From positions 32,001 through 96,000 of the forward strand of contig NZ_MVHG01000005.1 of assembly GCF_002086125.1 (NCBI RefSeq): a stretch of 64,000 nucleotides of DNA. Reading direction: 5' to 3'. The notes under the pieces are model-generated. The model saw nothing but the letters and a program-made list of their open reading frames with translations. It ran no database searches and was not told the origin of the DNA. The position numbers and the translations under genes are program-made. Positions 35,534 to 44,680 of the stretch are shown in pieces (within the stretch, counting starts at the first letter, position 1; each line of letters begins with the position of its first letter). The stretch comes from Mycobacterium arosiense ATCC BAA-1401 = DSM 45069. Lineage in GTDB: Bacteria > Actinomycetota > Actinomycetes > Mycobacteriales > Mycobacteriaceae.

Positions 35534-36010
35534 AATCCGAGATCGCGGCCGATGAGGTCCTTCATGATCTCGGTGGTTCCTCCGCAGATCGTCTCGATCC
35601 TGACGTCGGCCGCCGGATCAGTCCGCGTGACGACCACGACGAGGTCGCAGTTGAAGCCCGACGAGATGAAGGTCTTGGAACCGTTGCGATCCAGCCGTCC
35701 CGATCACGCACACCGGAGGTACCGCTCCCGGCTCGGTCATCGCGATCGCGACGATGGTCTCGCCGGTGTTGATGGTGGGCAGCCAGCGCTTCTTCTGCTG
35801 GCGTTGGCAAGGTGTTTGAAGTAGGGGCCGACAACGTCGTTCTGCAGTGTCAGGGCGGGTACCGTCGTGCCCCATTTCGACAGTTCCTCGTTGATCGACG
35901 ATGCGGTCACGCTCCCACTTCTCGGCGTTCGGCGCGACCTCGCGCTCGAGGTACTGCTTGGTGGTCTCCCGAAGCTGCTCGTGCTCGGCCTCATAGATCA
36001 GGCGTTTCAT
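35530..36010 (-). pseudogene. Acyl-CoA dehydrogenase, heavily deleted and frameshifted
   Basis: The fragments keep the family order but change frame: MKRLIYEAEHEQLRET at the start, then WGTTVPALTLQNDVVGPYF, then RWLPTINTGETIVAIAMTEPGA, then FISSGFNCDLVVVVTRTDP, then directly IETICGGTTEIMKDLIGRDL to the stop. An intact gene needs about 380 codons; only about 160 remain. At least three frameshifts, a small N-terminal deletion and one large deletion (central domain) are visible. It lies inside an otherwise intact operon and its stop still overlaps the next start. Confidence 0.9.
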
Positions 36011-36016
36011 GTCAGC

Positions 36017-37306
36017 TCACTCACCGTGGATTCGGCGCATTTCTTGCCCGACTTTTCCCGCCATCCGCGAGACGACCTGAGCCCCACGTCTTCGTAGCTC
36101 GTCGTCGGGCACCGGCAGGACCACAGCTCCCGACTGCTTTGATGGGAGCAGCACTTTCGCGCCACCCTTCGTCGTGGTTTCGTCGCGCTGGTTGGTGGCA
36201 GCGACGTCGATCGACACGAACTCACCGGGGCCTTCGCCCTTGGCCGTGACGCTGCCCGTGCATCGGTGGATGTCGCCGTGATAGTTGAATCCGCGCAACT
36301 GTAGGTCCATTTCGGCCAGCCAGCCGTCGTCACCGATCCAGTTGGTCAGCAGATGGCTGACCCACGCGGCCCGCATCTGACCGTAATCGTACGGAGCGGG
36401 GATGCCCAGCGCCTTCGCGCGTTCGGGATCCCAATGCAACCGCTGAACGACGTCGGGCACCCCGTACTCGTCGGAGGTGTAGAACGCCGGCATGCGCTTG
36501 CGCAGCTGATGGGCGAACTTCAGGGGGCCAACACCGTAACCGCCCCAGCCCCATCCCATGTGCATGCTGATGATGTCGACGACGGTCAGCGGCCCCTTCA
36601 TCACCTGCGGCAGCGCGTCGCCGACGCTGACGTCCTCCCACCACTGTGGCTCCGCACCCCGCCGGGCCTCGGCTTCGTAGGCCGATTCGACCTGAGCGAA
36701 TTCCTCCGCGCTCCAGCGCTGCCGCTCGATGTGTGAGTACTTACCCGACTTCTTCGAACCCTGCCGCTCGGCATTGATGTACGACTCATCGCGGGTGGCG
36801 ATCGGATTGCCGTCGGCGTCGACGTAGAGGTAGCGGAACGTCTCCTTGACCGACCGCCCGCCGGAGAACTCGCTCTCCTTCACCTCGACGTCGAGGGTGA
36901 ACGTCTCCATCAGCACAGGCCGCCCGGCGTAGATGGGCCGATACCACGTCCATTTCACACCCGCGTAGTACTTTCCGGTGCCGCGGAACAGGCCGCGGAA
37001 CAGCTTCTTGCGTTCGGGGTCGGCGAACTTCGGGGTCTGGTCCAGGCCCGTGCTGATCGGAAACGTGGGCGAGGCGATCTGACCGTGCCAGCGAGTGTTC
37101 GCTCCATACGAGGGGTCGTAAAACAGCGGATTGTCGTCGCCACACCCGAACGCGAAGTGGCTGATCGCATCCGCGTTCGGCAGCTTGTTCCACGCCTCAT
37201 CACGCTGGTTGACGGCGATGCCGATCTGGGCCTTGGCGCGCTCGATGTCCTCGTCGGTGATGCGGCCTTCGACGGCGGCGGTTTCGGTGGTTTCTGTGGT
37301 TGTCAT
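36017..37306 (-). CDS. Double-hotdog acyl-CoA dehydratase (FAS1-like/MaoC type)
   Basis: 429 residues. The N-terminal half is a FAS1-like dehydratase/MaoC hotdog with HFAFGCGDDNPLFYDPSYG (about 50-68). The C-terminal half contains a second hotdog with VVDIISMHMGWGWGGYG and LRGFNYHGDIHRCTG. Such long forms are (R)-specific enoyl-CoA hydratases acting on bulky substrates, as proposed for ChsH-type enzymes. It sits between a mycofactocin-type SDR and the dead acyl-CoA dehydrogenase in the 39688-33518 operon, so it probably hydrates the enoyl-CoA product of a dehydrogenase. Confidence 0.8.
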   Translation of the reverse strand: MTTTETTETAAVEGRITDEDIERAKAQIGIAVNQRDEAWNKLPNADAISHFAFGCGDDNPLFYDPSYGANTRWHGQIASPTFPISTGLDQTPKFADPERKKLFRGLFRGTGKYYAGVKWTWYRPIYAGRPVLMETFTLDVEVKESEFSGGRSVKETFRYLYVDADGNPIATRDESYINAERQGSKKSGKYSHIERQRWSAEEFAQVESAYEAEARRGAEPQWWEDVSVGDALPQVMKGPLTVVDIISMHMGWGWGGYGVGPLKFAHQLRKRMPAFYTSDEYGVPDVVQRLHWDPERAKALGIPAPYDYGQMRAAWVSHLLTNWIGDDGWLAEMDLQLRGFNYHGDIHRCTGSVTAKGEGPGEFVSIDVAATNQRDETTTKGGAKVLLPSKQSGAVVLPVPDDELRRRGAQVVSRMAGKVGQEMRRIHGE

Positions 37307-37313
37307 GTCACTT

Positions 37314-38165
37314 CTAGACCTTCAACATGGCGCCCGCATCCACCTTGAACTGCAGGCCGGTGACGTAGCGGGATTCGTCGGATGCCAGGAAACAGACGAC
37401 GTTCGACACATCGCCCGGCTCGATGTACGGAATGGGCATTGCCTGCAGCGCGGGAAACGCCAGCAGCGCGTCATCGCGGGTCGGCTGATCGAGATCCGGT
37501 CGGAACTGCCGGTACATCGGATCGCTGTTCAGCATCGCTGTGTTCACGTTGGTAGGATGAATCGCGTTGGCGCGGATCGATTGTGGGGCAAGCTGCGTGG
37601 CCAGCTGCAGAGTGTAGGAGTCCACCAGCTGTTTGGCGTAGTTGTAGCCCGCGCCGCCCGGGCCCATGGGTCCCGCCATCCCGGCAGGCACCCTGGCAGC
37701 GAGAAGGCCGGCAATCGATCCGGTGGTGATGATCGAGGCGCCTGTCCGCAAGTGAGGCAGCGCCGCGTGCACCGTGTTGACGACTCCGATGAAGTCGACG
37801 TCGAATGCGTCGACGAACGCCTGGATGCCGAGTTGGGCGCCGAGCGGGCAGATTCCGGCGTTGGCGACGACAACGTCGAGCCTGCCGAACTCGGCTACCG
37901 CGCTGGACATCTCGCGCACGACCGCCGCCCGATCGCGGACATCAACCTCGGCCGTGTAAGCCCGTTGGCCCGTTTTCTCGACCTCGAGTCCAGCCTCTTC
38001 GAGGTCGCGCGGTGTGGCGAGCGGATACCCGTTGGTATCGATGTCATGGCAGATGTCGAACAGGATGATGTCGGCCCCTTCTTTGGCCAGTTTGACGGCG
38101 TGGCTACGGCCCTGACCGCGCGCTGCGCCCGTCACCAGAACGACTTTGTCCTGCACGCGTCCCAT
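37314..38165 (-). CDS. Mycofactocin-coupled SDR family oxidoreductase
   Basis: 283 residues. The opening DKVVLVTGAARGQGRSHAVKLAKEGADIILFDIC and the insertion after it (NGYPLATPRDLEE) are the marks of the mycofactocin-dependent SDR subfamily, in which NAD is held tightly and electrons go to the peptide redox cofactor mycofactocin. The catalytic region has TGSIAG and YNYAKQ (Tyr, Lys). It probably oxidises a secondary alcohol of the pathway, such as a beta-hydroxyacyl-CoA. It lies eight bases from the dehydratase gene. Confidence 0.85.
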   Translation of the reverse strand: MGRVQDKVVLVTGAARGQGRSHAVKLAKEGADIILFDICHDIDTNGYPLATPRDLEEAGLEVEKTGQRAYTAEVDVRDRAAVVREMSSAVAEFGRLDVVVANAGICPLGAQLGIQAFVDAFDVDFIGVVNTVHAALPHLRTGASIITTGSIAGLLAARVPAGMAGPMGPGGAGYNYAKQLVDSYTLQLATQLAPQSIRANAIHPTNVNTAMLNSDPMYRQFRPDLDQPTRDDALLAFPALQAMPIPYIEPGDVSNVVCFLASDESRYVTGLQFKVDAGAMLKV

Positions 38166-38182
38166 CTTGAGTACCTGCCTTC

Positions 38183-39688
38183 CTAGTTCGCTTGGTGGAG
38201 CTCCTCGAGCAGCGCCACCAGGCGCCGCCGGTCGACTTTGAACGCCGCACCACGGGGCAGTTCGTCCACGACGAACACCTGCGTCGGCACCTCGTAGGGG
38301 GTCAGTGTGGTCCGGCAGTGCTCACGGAGCGCCTCACCGCTGGCGTCCATATCCGCTCGCAACTCGACTGCCGCGACCGGGATCTGACCTAGCCGCTCAT
38401 CTCGCAGACCGGCGACCGCGGCGTCGGCAACCGCGTCATGTGCGCGCAAGGCCCGCACGACCGTGTCCGGCGCGACCTTGAAGCCGCCCCGGACGATGAC
38501 GTCATCGGCACGGCCGTCGATGTAGAGGTAGCCGTCCGCATCGATGTGGGCAAGATCGTTCGTAGTGACCCAGCTTTCGCCGGACGCGCCTACCTGGGCC
38601 GACGCCACTTGCAACCGACCGGTGCGTCCCGGGGGCAACACACACCCGTCGTCGTCGATCACCTGGAGCCGCACACCGGGAAACGCGCGTCCGACGCTGC
38701 CCCTCTTGGTGACCCACGACGCGCGGAAATCCTTGAGCGTCCAACCCGCCACGGCGCCGGCGAACTCGGTCGCGCCGTAGGTAATCAGGATGGGGATGCC
38801 GTACCGGGCTAGGAAAGCGTCGACGAGCTCGGCGTCCACCGGAGCGGTTCCCGCAATCAATGCGCGCAGGCTGGCCAGGTCCTCGCGGGGGATGTCGGAG
38901 TTGAGCACGGACCGGATCGCTGGCGGCGGTAGCCCGGCGACCGCAGGCTTATGTTTGGCGATCACGGCGTGCCAGCCGGACAGCGTGAACCGCTTGAGCA
39001 TCACGATGGGCCGCCCGGCCACCAAAGCTTGAAGCAGAGACCACAAGCCGCCGATGTGCACGATGGGAAGGGTCACCATCCCGACCGCGCCCGTCAGCGG
39101 CGGCTTGTTCCGGGTCGCGGGGCGGTTGTTGTGCTTGAGTGCCGCCGACAGGGCAGCTTCTAGCTGCCCGCGCCGCAGGGGTATGCGCTTCGCCGGTCCC
39201 GTCGTGCCCGACGTCAGCATCTCTATGGCGACACCCGGATCGCCGGCGGCTGCGCCGCGGAAAGCTGTCGCGTGCAAGGTGACGTCATATCCGTCGACGG
39301 CGAACACCGCCGCGCCCGTAGCCGCCGCGGCACCGGAGATTTCGGGGTGGTCCAGAAGCTGCAGCGGCGCGATGACGTAGTCGGCACTGACGGTCGCGAG
39401 ATCGGCGGCCAGGCGGTCGGCCGGTTGCAGCGGGTTGAGGGTCACCAAGGTGCGATCTGAACGAAACAGCGCGATCACGGCGGCAATTGATTCCATCCGG
39501 TTTTCGAGCACGACGGCGACGCGGGCGCCGGCGCCGCCGCCGGCAGCGGTCAGTTCACGGTCGATGTCCTCGGCCAGCCCCCGCACCTGACCCCAGGTGA
39601 ACCACTGTCCCTCCTGCTGCAGCATGCGCGCATCGTCGGCCGCATTCCACAGCTGCCCCAGCGCCTCGTGGATGCTCGTCATTCCCAC
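38183..39688 (-). CDS. AMP-dependent acyl-CoA synthetase (FadD-like)
   Basis: 501 residues of the ANL superfamily: P-loop EMLTSGTTGPAKRIPL, ITYGATEFAGAV, the hinge YIDGRADDVIVRGGFKV and a C-terminal Lys in RGAAFKVDRRRL. The reaction is carboxylate + ATP + CoA to acyl-CoA + AMP + PPi. The fatty-acid-length pocket cannot be read. It is the first gene of the minus-strand operon ending at 33518; the operator-like site at 39741 lies between it and the divergent acyl-CoA dehydrogenase. Confidence 0.9.
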   Translation of the reverse strand: MGMTSIHEALGQLWNAADDARMLQQEGQWFTWGQVRGLAEDIDRELTAAGGGAGARVAVVLENRMESIAAVIALFRSDRTLVTLNPLQPADRLAADLATVSADYVIAPLQLLDHPEISGAAAATGAAVFAVDGYDVTLHATAFRGAAAGDPGVAIEMLTSGTTGPAKRIPLRRGQLEAALSAALKHNNRPATRNKPPLTGAVGMVTLPIVHIGGLWSLLQALVAGRPIVMLKRFTLSGWHAVIAKHKPAVAGLPPPAIRSVLNSDIPREDLASLRALIAGTAPVDAELVDAFLARYGIPILITYGATEFAGAVAGWTLKDFRASWVTKRGSVGRAFPGVRLQVIDDDGCVLPPGRTGRLQVASAQVGASGESWVTTNDLAHIDADGYLYIDGRADDVIVRGGFKVAPDTVVRALRAHDAVADAAVAGLRDERLGQIPVAAVELRADMDASGEALREHCRTTLTPYEVPTQVFVVDELPRGAAFKVDRRRLVALLEELHQAN

Positions 39689-39740
39689 CTTCCGGTCTCT
39701 TCAACGCGCGCACCGTTTCAACCAACGTAGTCGACATGGT

Positions 39741-39751
39741 TTACTAGGTCA
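39741..39751. promoter_or_regulatory. TNACTNRGTNA operator-like site in divergent promoter
   Basis: TTACTAGGTCA, 20 bp before ATG 39772 and 52 bp before the divergent ligase start at 39688. It could control both operons at once. Confidence 0.55.
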
Positions 39752-39771
39752 ATCTACTGAAGGAGGTAGTT

Positions 39772-40746
39772 ATGGACTTCTGCCTTTCAGGGGAACAAGA
39801 GCAATTGGCTGACGCCGAAAGAGCCTGGCTCGAGCGCCACGATCCCATCGCGAAGGTACGAGAGTCATTGGACAAGACGGTGATTCGGCTCGACCGACAA
39901 GCCGCGGCCCACGCCGCCGACTCCGGTTTGCTCGGGCTGTTGACGGCTGGTGTCGGAGGCACACATATGGACCTGGCGGTGTGCAGCGAGGCGCACGGCT
40001 ATGCGGCCAGTTCGCTTCCCATAGCGGACCTTGCGATCGGTCGATGGGTGCTCGAGCGGGCCGAGATCGACGCGCCGGAGGGCGCAATTGTCGGCGTGGC
40101 CCGCGTGGCCGGCCAGACCACCCACCCCGTTCCGATGGCCGCCGACATGGACAGCTTGGTTGCCGTCCGCGAAGCCGACGACGGCGATTTCGTCGCACTG
40201 GTGGCCAATCCACCTTTGGTGTCGATGACGACATTGGATCTGACGCGGTCGTGGACCAGGCTCGATCTCGGCCAGACCGCACTTCAGTGGGCGCCCGCCC
40301 CGGCCGGCTGTGTGGACCGGGTCCGTGCGGCGCTGGCTTTGCACCGGGCGTTGGACGCGCTGGGCGGCGCGGCGCGACTGCTCGAGATGACCGTCGCATA
40401 CGCCGGACAGCGCGAACAGTTCGGGGCGCTGATCGGGTCCTTCCAGGCGGTTAAACACCACTGCTCGGACATGGCCGTCGGCGTCGAAGCCGGACGCTCG
40501 ACGCTCTGGGCCGCGGCGTTCGCCTTGGACAACGCGACCAAGGACGTCTGGAAGCCCGCAGTTTCGGCGGCGGCTGCGTACGTGAAATCGGCGACCAGCC
40601 GGGTTGCTAGCACCGCTTTGCAGGTTCACGGCGGCATCGGCTTCACCTGGGAGCACGATCTGCACCTGTTCCTGCGCCGCATCAAGGTCGATGAGGCGTT
40701 CGACGGAACCGTGGCCGAGCATCGGGCTGCGCTGGTCCCCGCGTGA
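39772..40746 (+). CDS. Acyl-CoA dehydrogenase, short type (heteromeric subunit?)
   Basis: 324 residues, shorter than the usual 380. The C-terminal half is typical (YAGQREQFGALIGSFQAVKHHCSDM, VHGGIGFTWEHDLHLFLRRIK), but the N-terminal helical domain is compressed. Short members in actinobacteria form alpha2beta2 heterotetramers with a second dehydrogenase, as ChsE1-ChsE2 do in cholesterol side-chain degradation. The convergent 40747 gene or the 41916 fusion are candidate partners. AGGAGG lies five bases upstream of ATG, one of the strongest ribosome sites in the window. Confidence 0.8.
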   Translation: MDFCLSGEQEQLADAERAWLERHDPIAKVRESLDKTVIRLDRQAAAHAADSGLLGLLTAGVGGTHMDLAVCSEAHGYAASSLPIADLAIGRWVLERAEIDAPEGAIVGVARVAGQTTHPVPMAADMDSLVAVREADDGDFVALVANPPLVSMTTLDLTRSWTRLDLGQTALQWAPAPAGCVDRVRAALALHRALDALGGAARLLEMTVAYAGQREQFGALIGSFQAVKHHCSDMAVGVEAGRSTLWAAAFALDNATKDVWKPAVSAAAAYVKSATSRVASTALQVHGGIGFTWEHDLHLFLRRIKVDEAFDGTVAEHRAALVPA

Positions 40747-41919
40747 CTAGCCGCGCGGCAGGCCCAGTCCCCGTTCCGCGATCAGGGTGCGCATGATCTC
40801 CGAACTTCCCCCGGCGATGGTGAACGCACGGGCGTAGAGCCACTCGTCCTGCCAGCGGCCGCCATCAAGGGCCGCGGCGTCACCGTGCACCAGCACGCCG
40901 GCTTCACCGCCGAGTTCGACTGCGAAACACGCGATTTCGAGGTTGATCTCGCTGAACATCAGCTTGCTCATCGCGGCGTCGTGCGAGCGTTCCTTGCCTA
41001 GCAACCAGCGAGTGAGATTGGCGTCCGTAAGCGCCGAGAGCGCCGCCACTTCGGCTTTGAAGTGGCCGATCCGATCGCGCACCCGATCGCTCTCCAAGGC
41101 TGGCCGGCCGCCGATCTCGACACGACGCGCGAGGTCGACCAGGTCGTCGACGGCGCGCTTCAACTTCACTACGACCGCACCGACATTGGCCCGTTCGTGG
41201 GCCAGGCTGGAGTTGGCGATTTTCCAGCCTTGGCCCGGCTCACCGATCATGGCTTCGGCGGGTATCTCGACGGAGTCGAAGAACACCTCGTTGAAGTCCG
41301 AAGTGCCAGTCAGCTCCCGAAGTGGCCGCACGGTGACGCCGGGCGCGGACATGTTCAGGATGAAAGCGCTGATGCCCTTGTGTTTGGGTACCTCGGGATC
41401 CGTTCGGGCGAGCAGGTATCCGAATTCGGCCCAATGTCCGTCGGTGGTCCACACCTTCTGGCCGTCGACGACGTAGGTGTCGCCGTGGCGCACGGCGCGC
41501 GTGCGCAACGAGGCCAGGTCGCTTCCCGCGCCCGGCTCGCTGAATAGCTGACACCAAAACTCTTCAGCTGCACGTATTTGCGGCAGATAGCGGCGACGCT
41601 GATGGTCGTTGCCGAACTCAATCAGTGCGCGCGACGCCAACACGCTGCCGCTCTGCGCCCCGGGCGCCTGCGCGCGAGCCAGTTCCTCGGCCACGACGAT
41701 CGCATGTTCGGCTGAACGGTCATCACGCCCCCCGAACTCGGTGGGCCAATCCATGCCAAGGTAGCCGGCTTCGTACAACCGCGCGGTCCACCGCCGCAAG
41801 GCTGCAAACTCGGCCTCATCCTCGGCGCTCCGCACGCCCGCGCGATAGGGAATCGACGGGGCGTGTTCGGCGATGAAAGCTCTCACTTCGATGCGGAAGG
41901 CGTCCAACCCCGGAATCAT
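40747..41919 (-). CDS. Acyl-CoA dehydrogenase
   Basis: 390 residues, full length. Marks are FCQLFSEPGAGSDLA-type FWCQLFSEPGAGSDLASL (FAD/substrate loop), DGQKVWTTDGHWAEFGYLLARTDP, the hinge SSLAHERANVG, and AGGSSEIMRTLIAERGLGLPRG at the C-terminus. It oxidises acyl-CoA to 2-enoyl-CoA with FAD. Its ATG overlaps the stop of the 759-residue fusion gene (ATGA), so the two are co-translated and may act together. Confidence 0.9.
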   Translation of the reverse strand: MIPGLDAFRIEVRAFIAEHAPSIPYRAGVRSAEDEAEFAALRRWTARLYEAGYLGMDWPTEFGGRDDRSAEHAIVVAEELARAQAPGAQSGSVLASRALIEFGNDHQRRRYLPQIRAAEEFWCQLFSEPGAGSDLASLRTRAVRHGDTYVVDGQKVWTTDGHWAEFGYLLARTDPEVPKHKGISAFILNMSAPGVTVRPLRELTGTSDFNEVFFDSVEIPAEAMIGEPGQGWKIANSSLAHERANVGAVVVKLKRAVDDLVDLARRVEIGGRPALESDRVRDRIGHFKAEVAALSALTDANLTRWLLGKERSHDAAMSKLMFSEINLEIACFAVELGGEAGVLVHGDAAALDGGRWQDEWLYARAFTIAGGSSEIMRTLIAERGLGLPRG

Positions 41920-44195
41920 GATCCGACCTCCTGTTGGCTGAGCAGGGTTTGGGCAGCGCGGTCGCGCAGAGCGTCGGAGCGTCCGACTAGCACCGCGTTG
42001 GCCCTGGCTCGACGCAACAGCAGATGGGCGGGATGTTCCCAGGTGAAGCCGATTCCGCCGTGGACCTGCACCGCGCCCTCGGTGATCGCCACCGCGGCAT
42101 CGAATGCGGCAGCCGCGGCAAGCTCTGCGGAACAATCCTTTTCGCCGACCTCGAGGTTGGCGGCGGACAGCACGAGCCCCCGGGCACTTTCCAACGCTAC
42201 GAGCATGTCCGCGCATCGGTGAGAAACGGCTTGAAAGCTGCCGATTGGACGGCCGAACTGCTCACGCTCACACGCCCAGTGCACCGACATCGCCAGAGCC
42301 CGCGCCGCCACCCCGACGGAGTCGGCCGCCACCGCGAGCAGACTGTGGCGTCGGGCGATCGCGAGGGCACGCTGCAGATCCGGTCCTTCGCCCACGATTT
42401 CGCCGCGGGCCCCGGATAGGGTGAGCGCACCGATCGTCGCGCTGAGGTCGAGCGCCTGTTGGGCGTCGATGTCGATCCCGTCCTCCTTCGGATCGACCAC
42501 GACGAGGACTTCCCGATGTTGCGTACGGGCAAGCACCAGCAGCACTTCGGCCGCCGGCGCGCCCGCAACGACAGGAATCATCCCGCTCAACCGCTGCCCG
42601 TCCCATTCGGGAAGCGAGGGCCCGGTCGTCAGCCAGCCGGTGTCGTGCAGCGGCACCGCAAACGCTGCCGTCGCCCCACCCACGATGCGCTTTGCGGCTG
42701 CTTTGGCCCTGGCGGCGACGGCGACATCGAGCGCGGTAACGGTGGGAACCAGAGGAACGGGCGCAATCGCCTTGCCCACCTCCTCGATGGCGGCGTACAA
42801 CAGTCGCCTGCTCGTGCCCGCGCCACCCAATGCCTCGTCGATAGCTAAGCCGGGTAACCCGAAATCGACCAGCGCCGACCACAGCTGGTGGTCGGTGGCG
42901 TCGATTAGGCGTGTCTGGTCCAAAATCGGGGCGACATCCGCGTGGGCGCGCAGGGATTCTGCGAGAGCGTCGCGCAGCTGCCGTTCGTTAGGATCCGACA
43001 CCGCGAGCGGCGAGCCCGGGTCGACCGCAGCCGGTCTACGGCCTTCACCGCGATGCGATGGCAGGCCGAGAACCGACTCGGCGATCGTATTGCGCTGTAT
43101 TTCGGCGGTTCCCGCACCGATGGTTGTCGCTCGGCTCATCAGGTAGCCAAAAGTCCAGCGACCCTTGTCAATCGCTCCGGACGCGCGACTGCCCAATGCG
43201 CCGTGCGGCCCGGTCGCCCGCAACGCCAGCGCGTGCAGATCCTGCTCGAACTCGGACTTGACCAACCGGTTTACCGACGCCACGCCGCCGGGGTCCTCGC
43301 CGCGCAGCACCGCGTCCAAAGCGCGGGCGCTGTTCGCGACGATCGTGCGGACACCGAGCTCCAACCGCGCGACAGCCTGGCGAACGATCGGGTCGGCATC
43401 CAACTGTTGCGCGCGCACCAGCGCGATGACCCTGTCGGTTGTCGTGCGGTATTTGAACTCGTCGGCCAGAAACGCGGTGGCGCGCTCATGGCCGAGCGAC
43501 GTCCGCATGATGGTCCACCCGCACCCCTCGTCGCCGACCCGGAGGTTGATCGCGACCTCGACATCGTCGAGGAACACCTCAGCGAAGTGCGCCGCGCCGC
43601 TGATGTCGCGTAGAGGCCGCACCTCGACGCCCGGGCTGTCCATCGGGATCAGCAGATAGGTGATGCCGTCGGTGCCCCGTCCGGCCGGGCCCGTCCTGAC
43701 CAACGCGAACATCCAGTCGGCCCGGTCGGCCATCGACGTCCACACCTTCTGGCCGCTGACCCGGTACACGCCATGATCCCGCACCGCCCGTGTCGACACC
43801 GAAGCCAGATCACTGCCCGCCCCGGGCTCGGAAAACCCCTGGCACCAAAACTCATCGGCGCGCAGGAGTGGTTCGAGGAACCTGGCCTTCTGTTCCTCGG
43901 TGCCATGAGCGATCAGCGTTGGGGCGACGATGAACGACAGCGGGCAGGGATGTGCCGGAGCTCCGGCGGCAGCGGTGATCCGGTAGTACTCGAGTTGCTC
44001 TTCGAGGGATAACCCCATTCCGCCGACCGACTTCGGCCACCCTGGAGCGGCCAGCATTTCATCGACCAGACGGGATTGCCAGGCCCGGGCGGCATCGATG
44101 CGATCAAGTTGTGGGCCGGAACCAGCCGCCTGTTCGCGCCGATAATCATCCAGTAGCTCCTGAAGGCGCGCACGCCAACCACCAACCGTGGTCAC
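41916..44195 (-). CDS. Fused double acyl-CoA dehydrogenase (FadE34/ChsE3-like)
   Basis: 759 residues with two acyl-CoA dehydrogenase domains. Residues 1-390 hold QGFSEPGAGSDLASV, QKVWTSMADRADWMFALV and end with GAGTAEIQRNTIAESVLGLP. Residues about 400-755 hold a second, divergent copy with CEREQFGRPIGSFQAVSHRCADM and VHGGIGFTWEHPAHLLLRR. This matches the architecture of M. tuberculosis FadE34 (ChsE3), a fused alpha-beta enzyme acting on steroid side-chain acyl-CoA. GTG 44195 lies 10 bp from an operator-like site, suggesting a leaderless or nearly leaderless mRNA. A bulky acyl-CoA substrate is inferred. Confidence 0.85.
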   Translation of the reverse strand: MTTVGGWRARLQELLDDYRREQAAGSGPQLDRIDAARAWQSRLVDEMLAAPGWPKSVGGMGLSLEEQLEYYRITAAAGAPAHPCPLSFIVAPTLIAHGTEEQKARFLEPLLRADEFWCQGFSEPGAGSDLASVSTRAVRDHGVYRVSGQKVWTSMADRADWMFALVRTGPAGRGTDGITYLLIPMDSPGVEVRPLRDISGAAHFAEVFLDDVEVAINLRVGDEGCGWTIMRTSLGHERATAFLADEFKYRTTTDRVIALVRAQQLDADPIVRQAVARLELGVRTIVANSARALDAVLRGEDPGGVASVNRLVKSEFEQDLHALALRATGPHGALGSRASGAIDKGRWTFGYLMSRATTIGAGTAEIQRNTIAESVLGLPSHRGEGRRPAAVDPGSPLAVSDPNERQLRDALAESLRAHADVAPILDQTRLIDATDHQLWSALVDFGLPGLAIDEALGGAGTSRRLLYAAIEEVGKAIAPVPLVPTVTALDVAVAARAKAAAKRIVGGATAAFAVPLHDTGWLTTGPSLPEWDGQRLSGMIPVVAGAPAAEVLLVLARTQHREVLVVVDPKEDGIDIDAQQALDLSATIGALTLSGARGEIVGEGPDLQRALAIARRHSLLAVAADSVGVAARALAMSVHWACEREQFGRPIGSFQAVSHRCADMLVALESARGLVLSAANLEVGEKDCSAELAAAAAFDAAVAITEGAVQVHGGIGFTWEHPAHLLLRRARANAVLVGRSDALRDRAAQTLLSQQEVGS

Positions 44196-44205
44196 ACTAC
44201 AAAGC

Positions 44206-44216
44206 TAACTTGGTTA
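44206..44216. promoter_or_regulatory. TNACTNRGTNA operator-like site
   Basis: TAACTTGGTTA within the perfect dyad CTAAC-TTG-GTTAG (44205-44217). It lies 10 bp before the GTG of the fused dehydrogenase, overlapping where the promoter -10 must be. Confidence 0.6.
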
Positions 44217-44282
44217 GTTATGTCCGTCAACCCGTCGATTCATCTGCGAGCACAAGTGAAATCTCGCGACAGCCCGCGACGA

Positions 44283-44398
44283 ACCTGATTGTCGTATTGG
44301 ACCGGAAAGCCGTCTATCCGCGCGCTTGATTCTGCGAGTCAAAGGTTGGTCATCGTGGACGAACGGCCGACCTCGGCGAGCGGAAATACCAACAAGAC
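44283..44398 (+). pseudogene. Remnant of an acyl-CoA ligase (fadD) C-terminus
   Basis: One plus-strand frame reads RLVIVDERPTSASGN, followed by TNK, against RLVIVDELPTLASGK...DKK in the intact ligase encoded at 51272. DNA identity over about 55 bp is obvious by eye. Upstream, LIVVLDRK and VYP (44289-44324) may be compressed traces of the LxYLVDRKKD...VYSPE hinge. No start or full domain remains. The piece sits in the gap before the fused acyl-CoA dehydrogenase. Confidence 0.6.
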
Positions 44399-44487
44399 AG
44401 GCTGGCCCTCGCAGCGCCTCCGAAGTCACGGAAACCGGAGCGCTGAATGTACTTCACCGATGCTTCGAGCCGAGCCATGACTCGCAA

Positions 44488-44664
44488 TCAAATGCGGATC
44501 ACTATTCCCTGAGTCAGCATGACGGCAACCGCGATAGTGAGAATGAACAGGTAGCAACCGGCGACCAACGCAATTGTTTCCCGCCACATTCCCGCCTTGG
44601 TGGCAGGAGGCAAGAAGAACTCCGCGGGCATATCCTTCATGTCGCGACGCTTGGGCTCAACCAA
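44488..44664 (-). CDS. Small single-pass membrane protein
   Basis: 58 residues from TTG 44664, which has AAGGAAGG six bases upstream; ATG 44640 and 44691 are alternatives. One TM helix lies near the C-terminus (TIALVAGCYLFILTIAVAVML) behind a Pro-rich, basic N-terminus (EFFLPPATKAGMW). It is the last gene after the AveC-like protein and may be its partner subunit. Confidence 0.55.
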   Translation of the reverse strand: MVEPKRRDMKDMPAEFFLPPATKAGMWRETIALVAGCYLFILTIAVAVMLTQGIVIRI

Positions 44665-44680
44665 CTTGCGCCTTCCTTGG

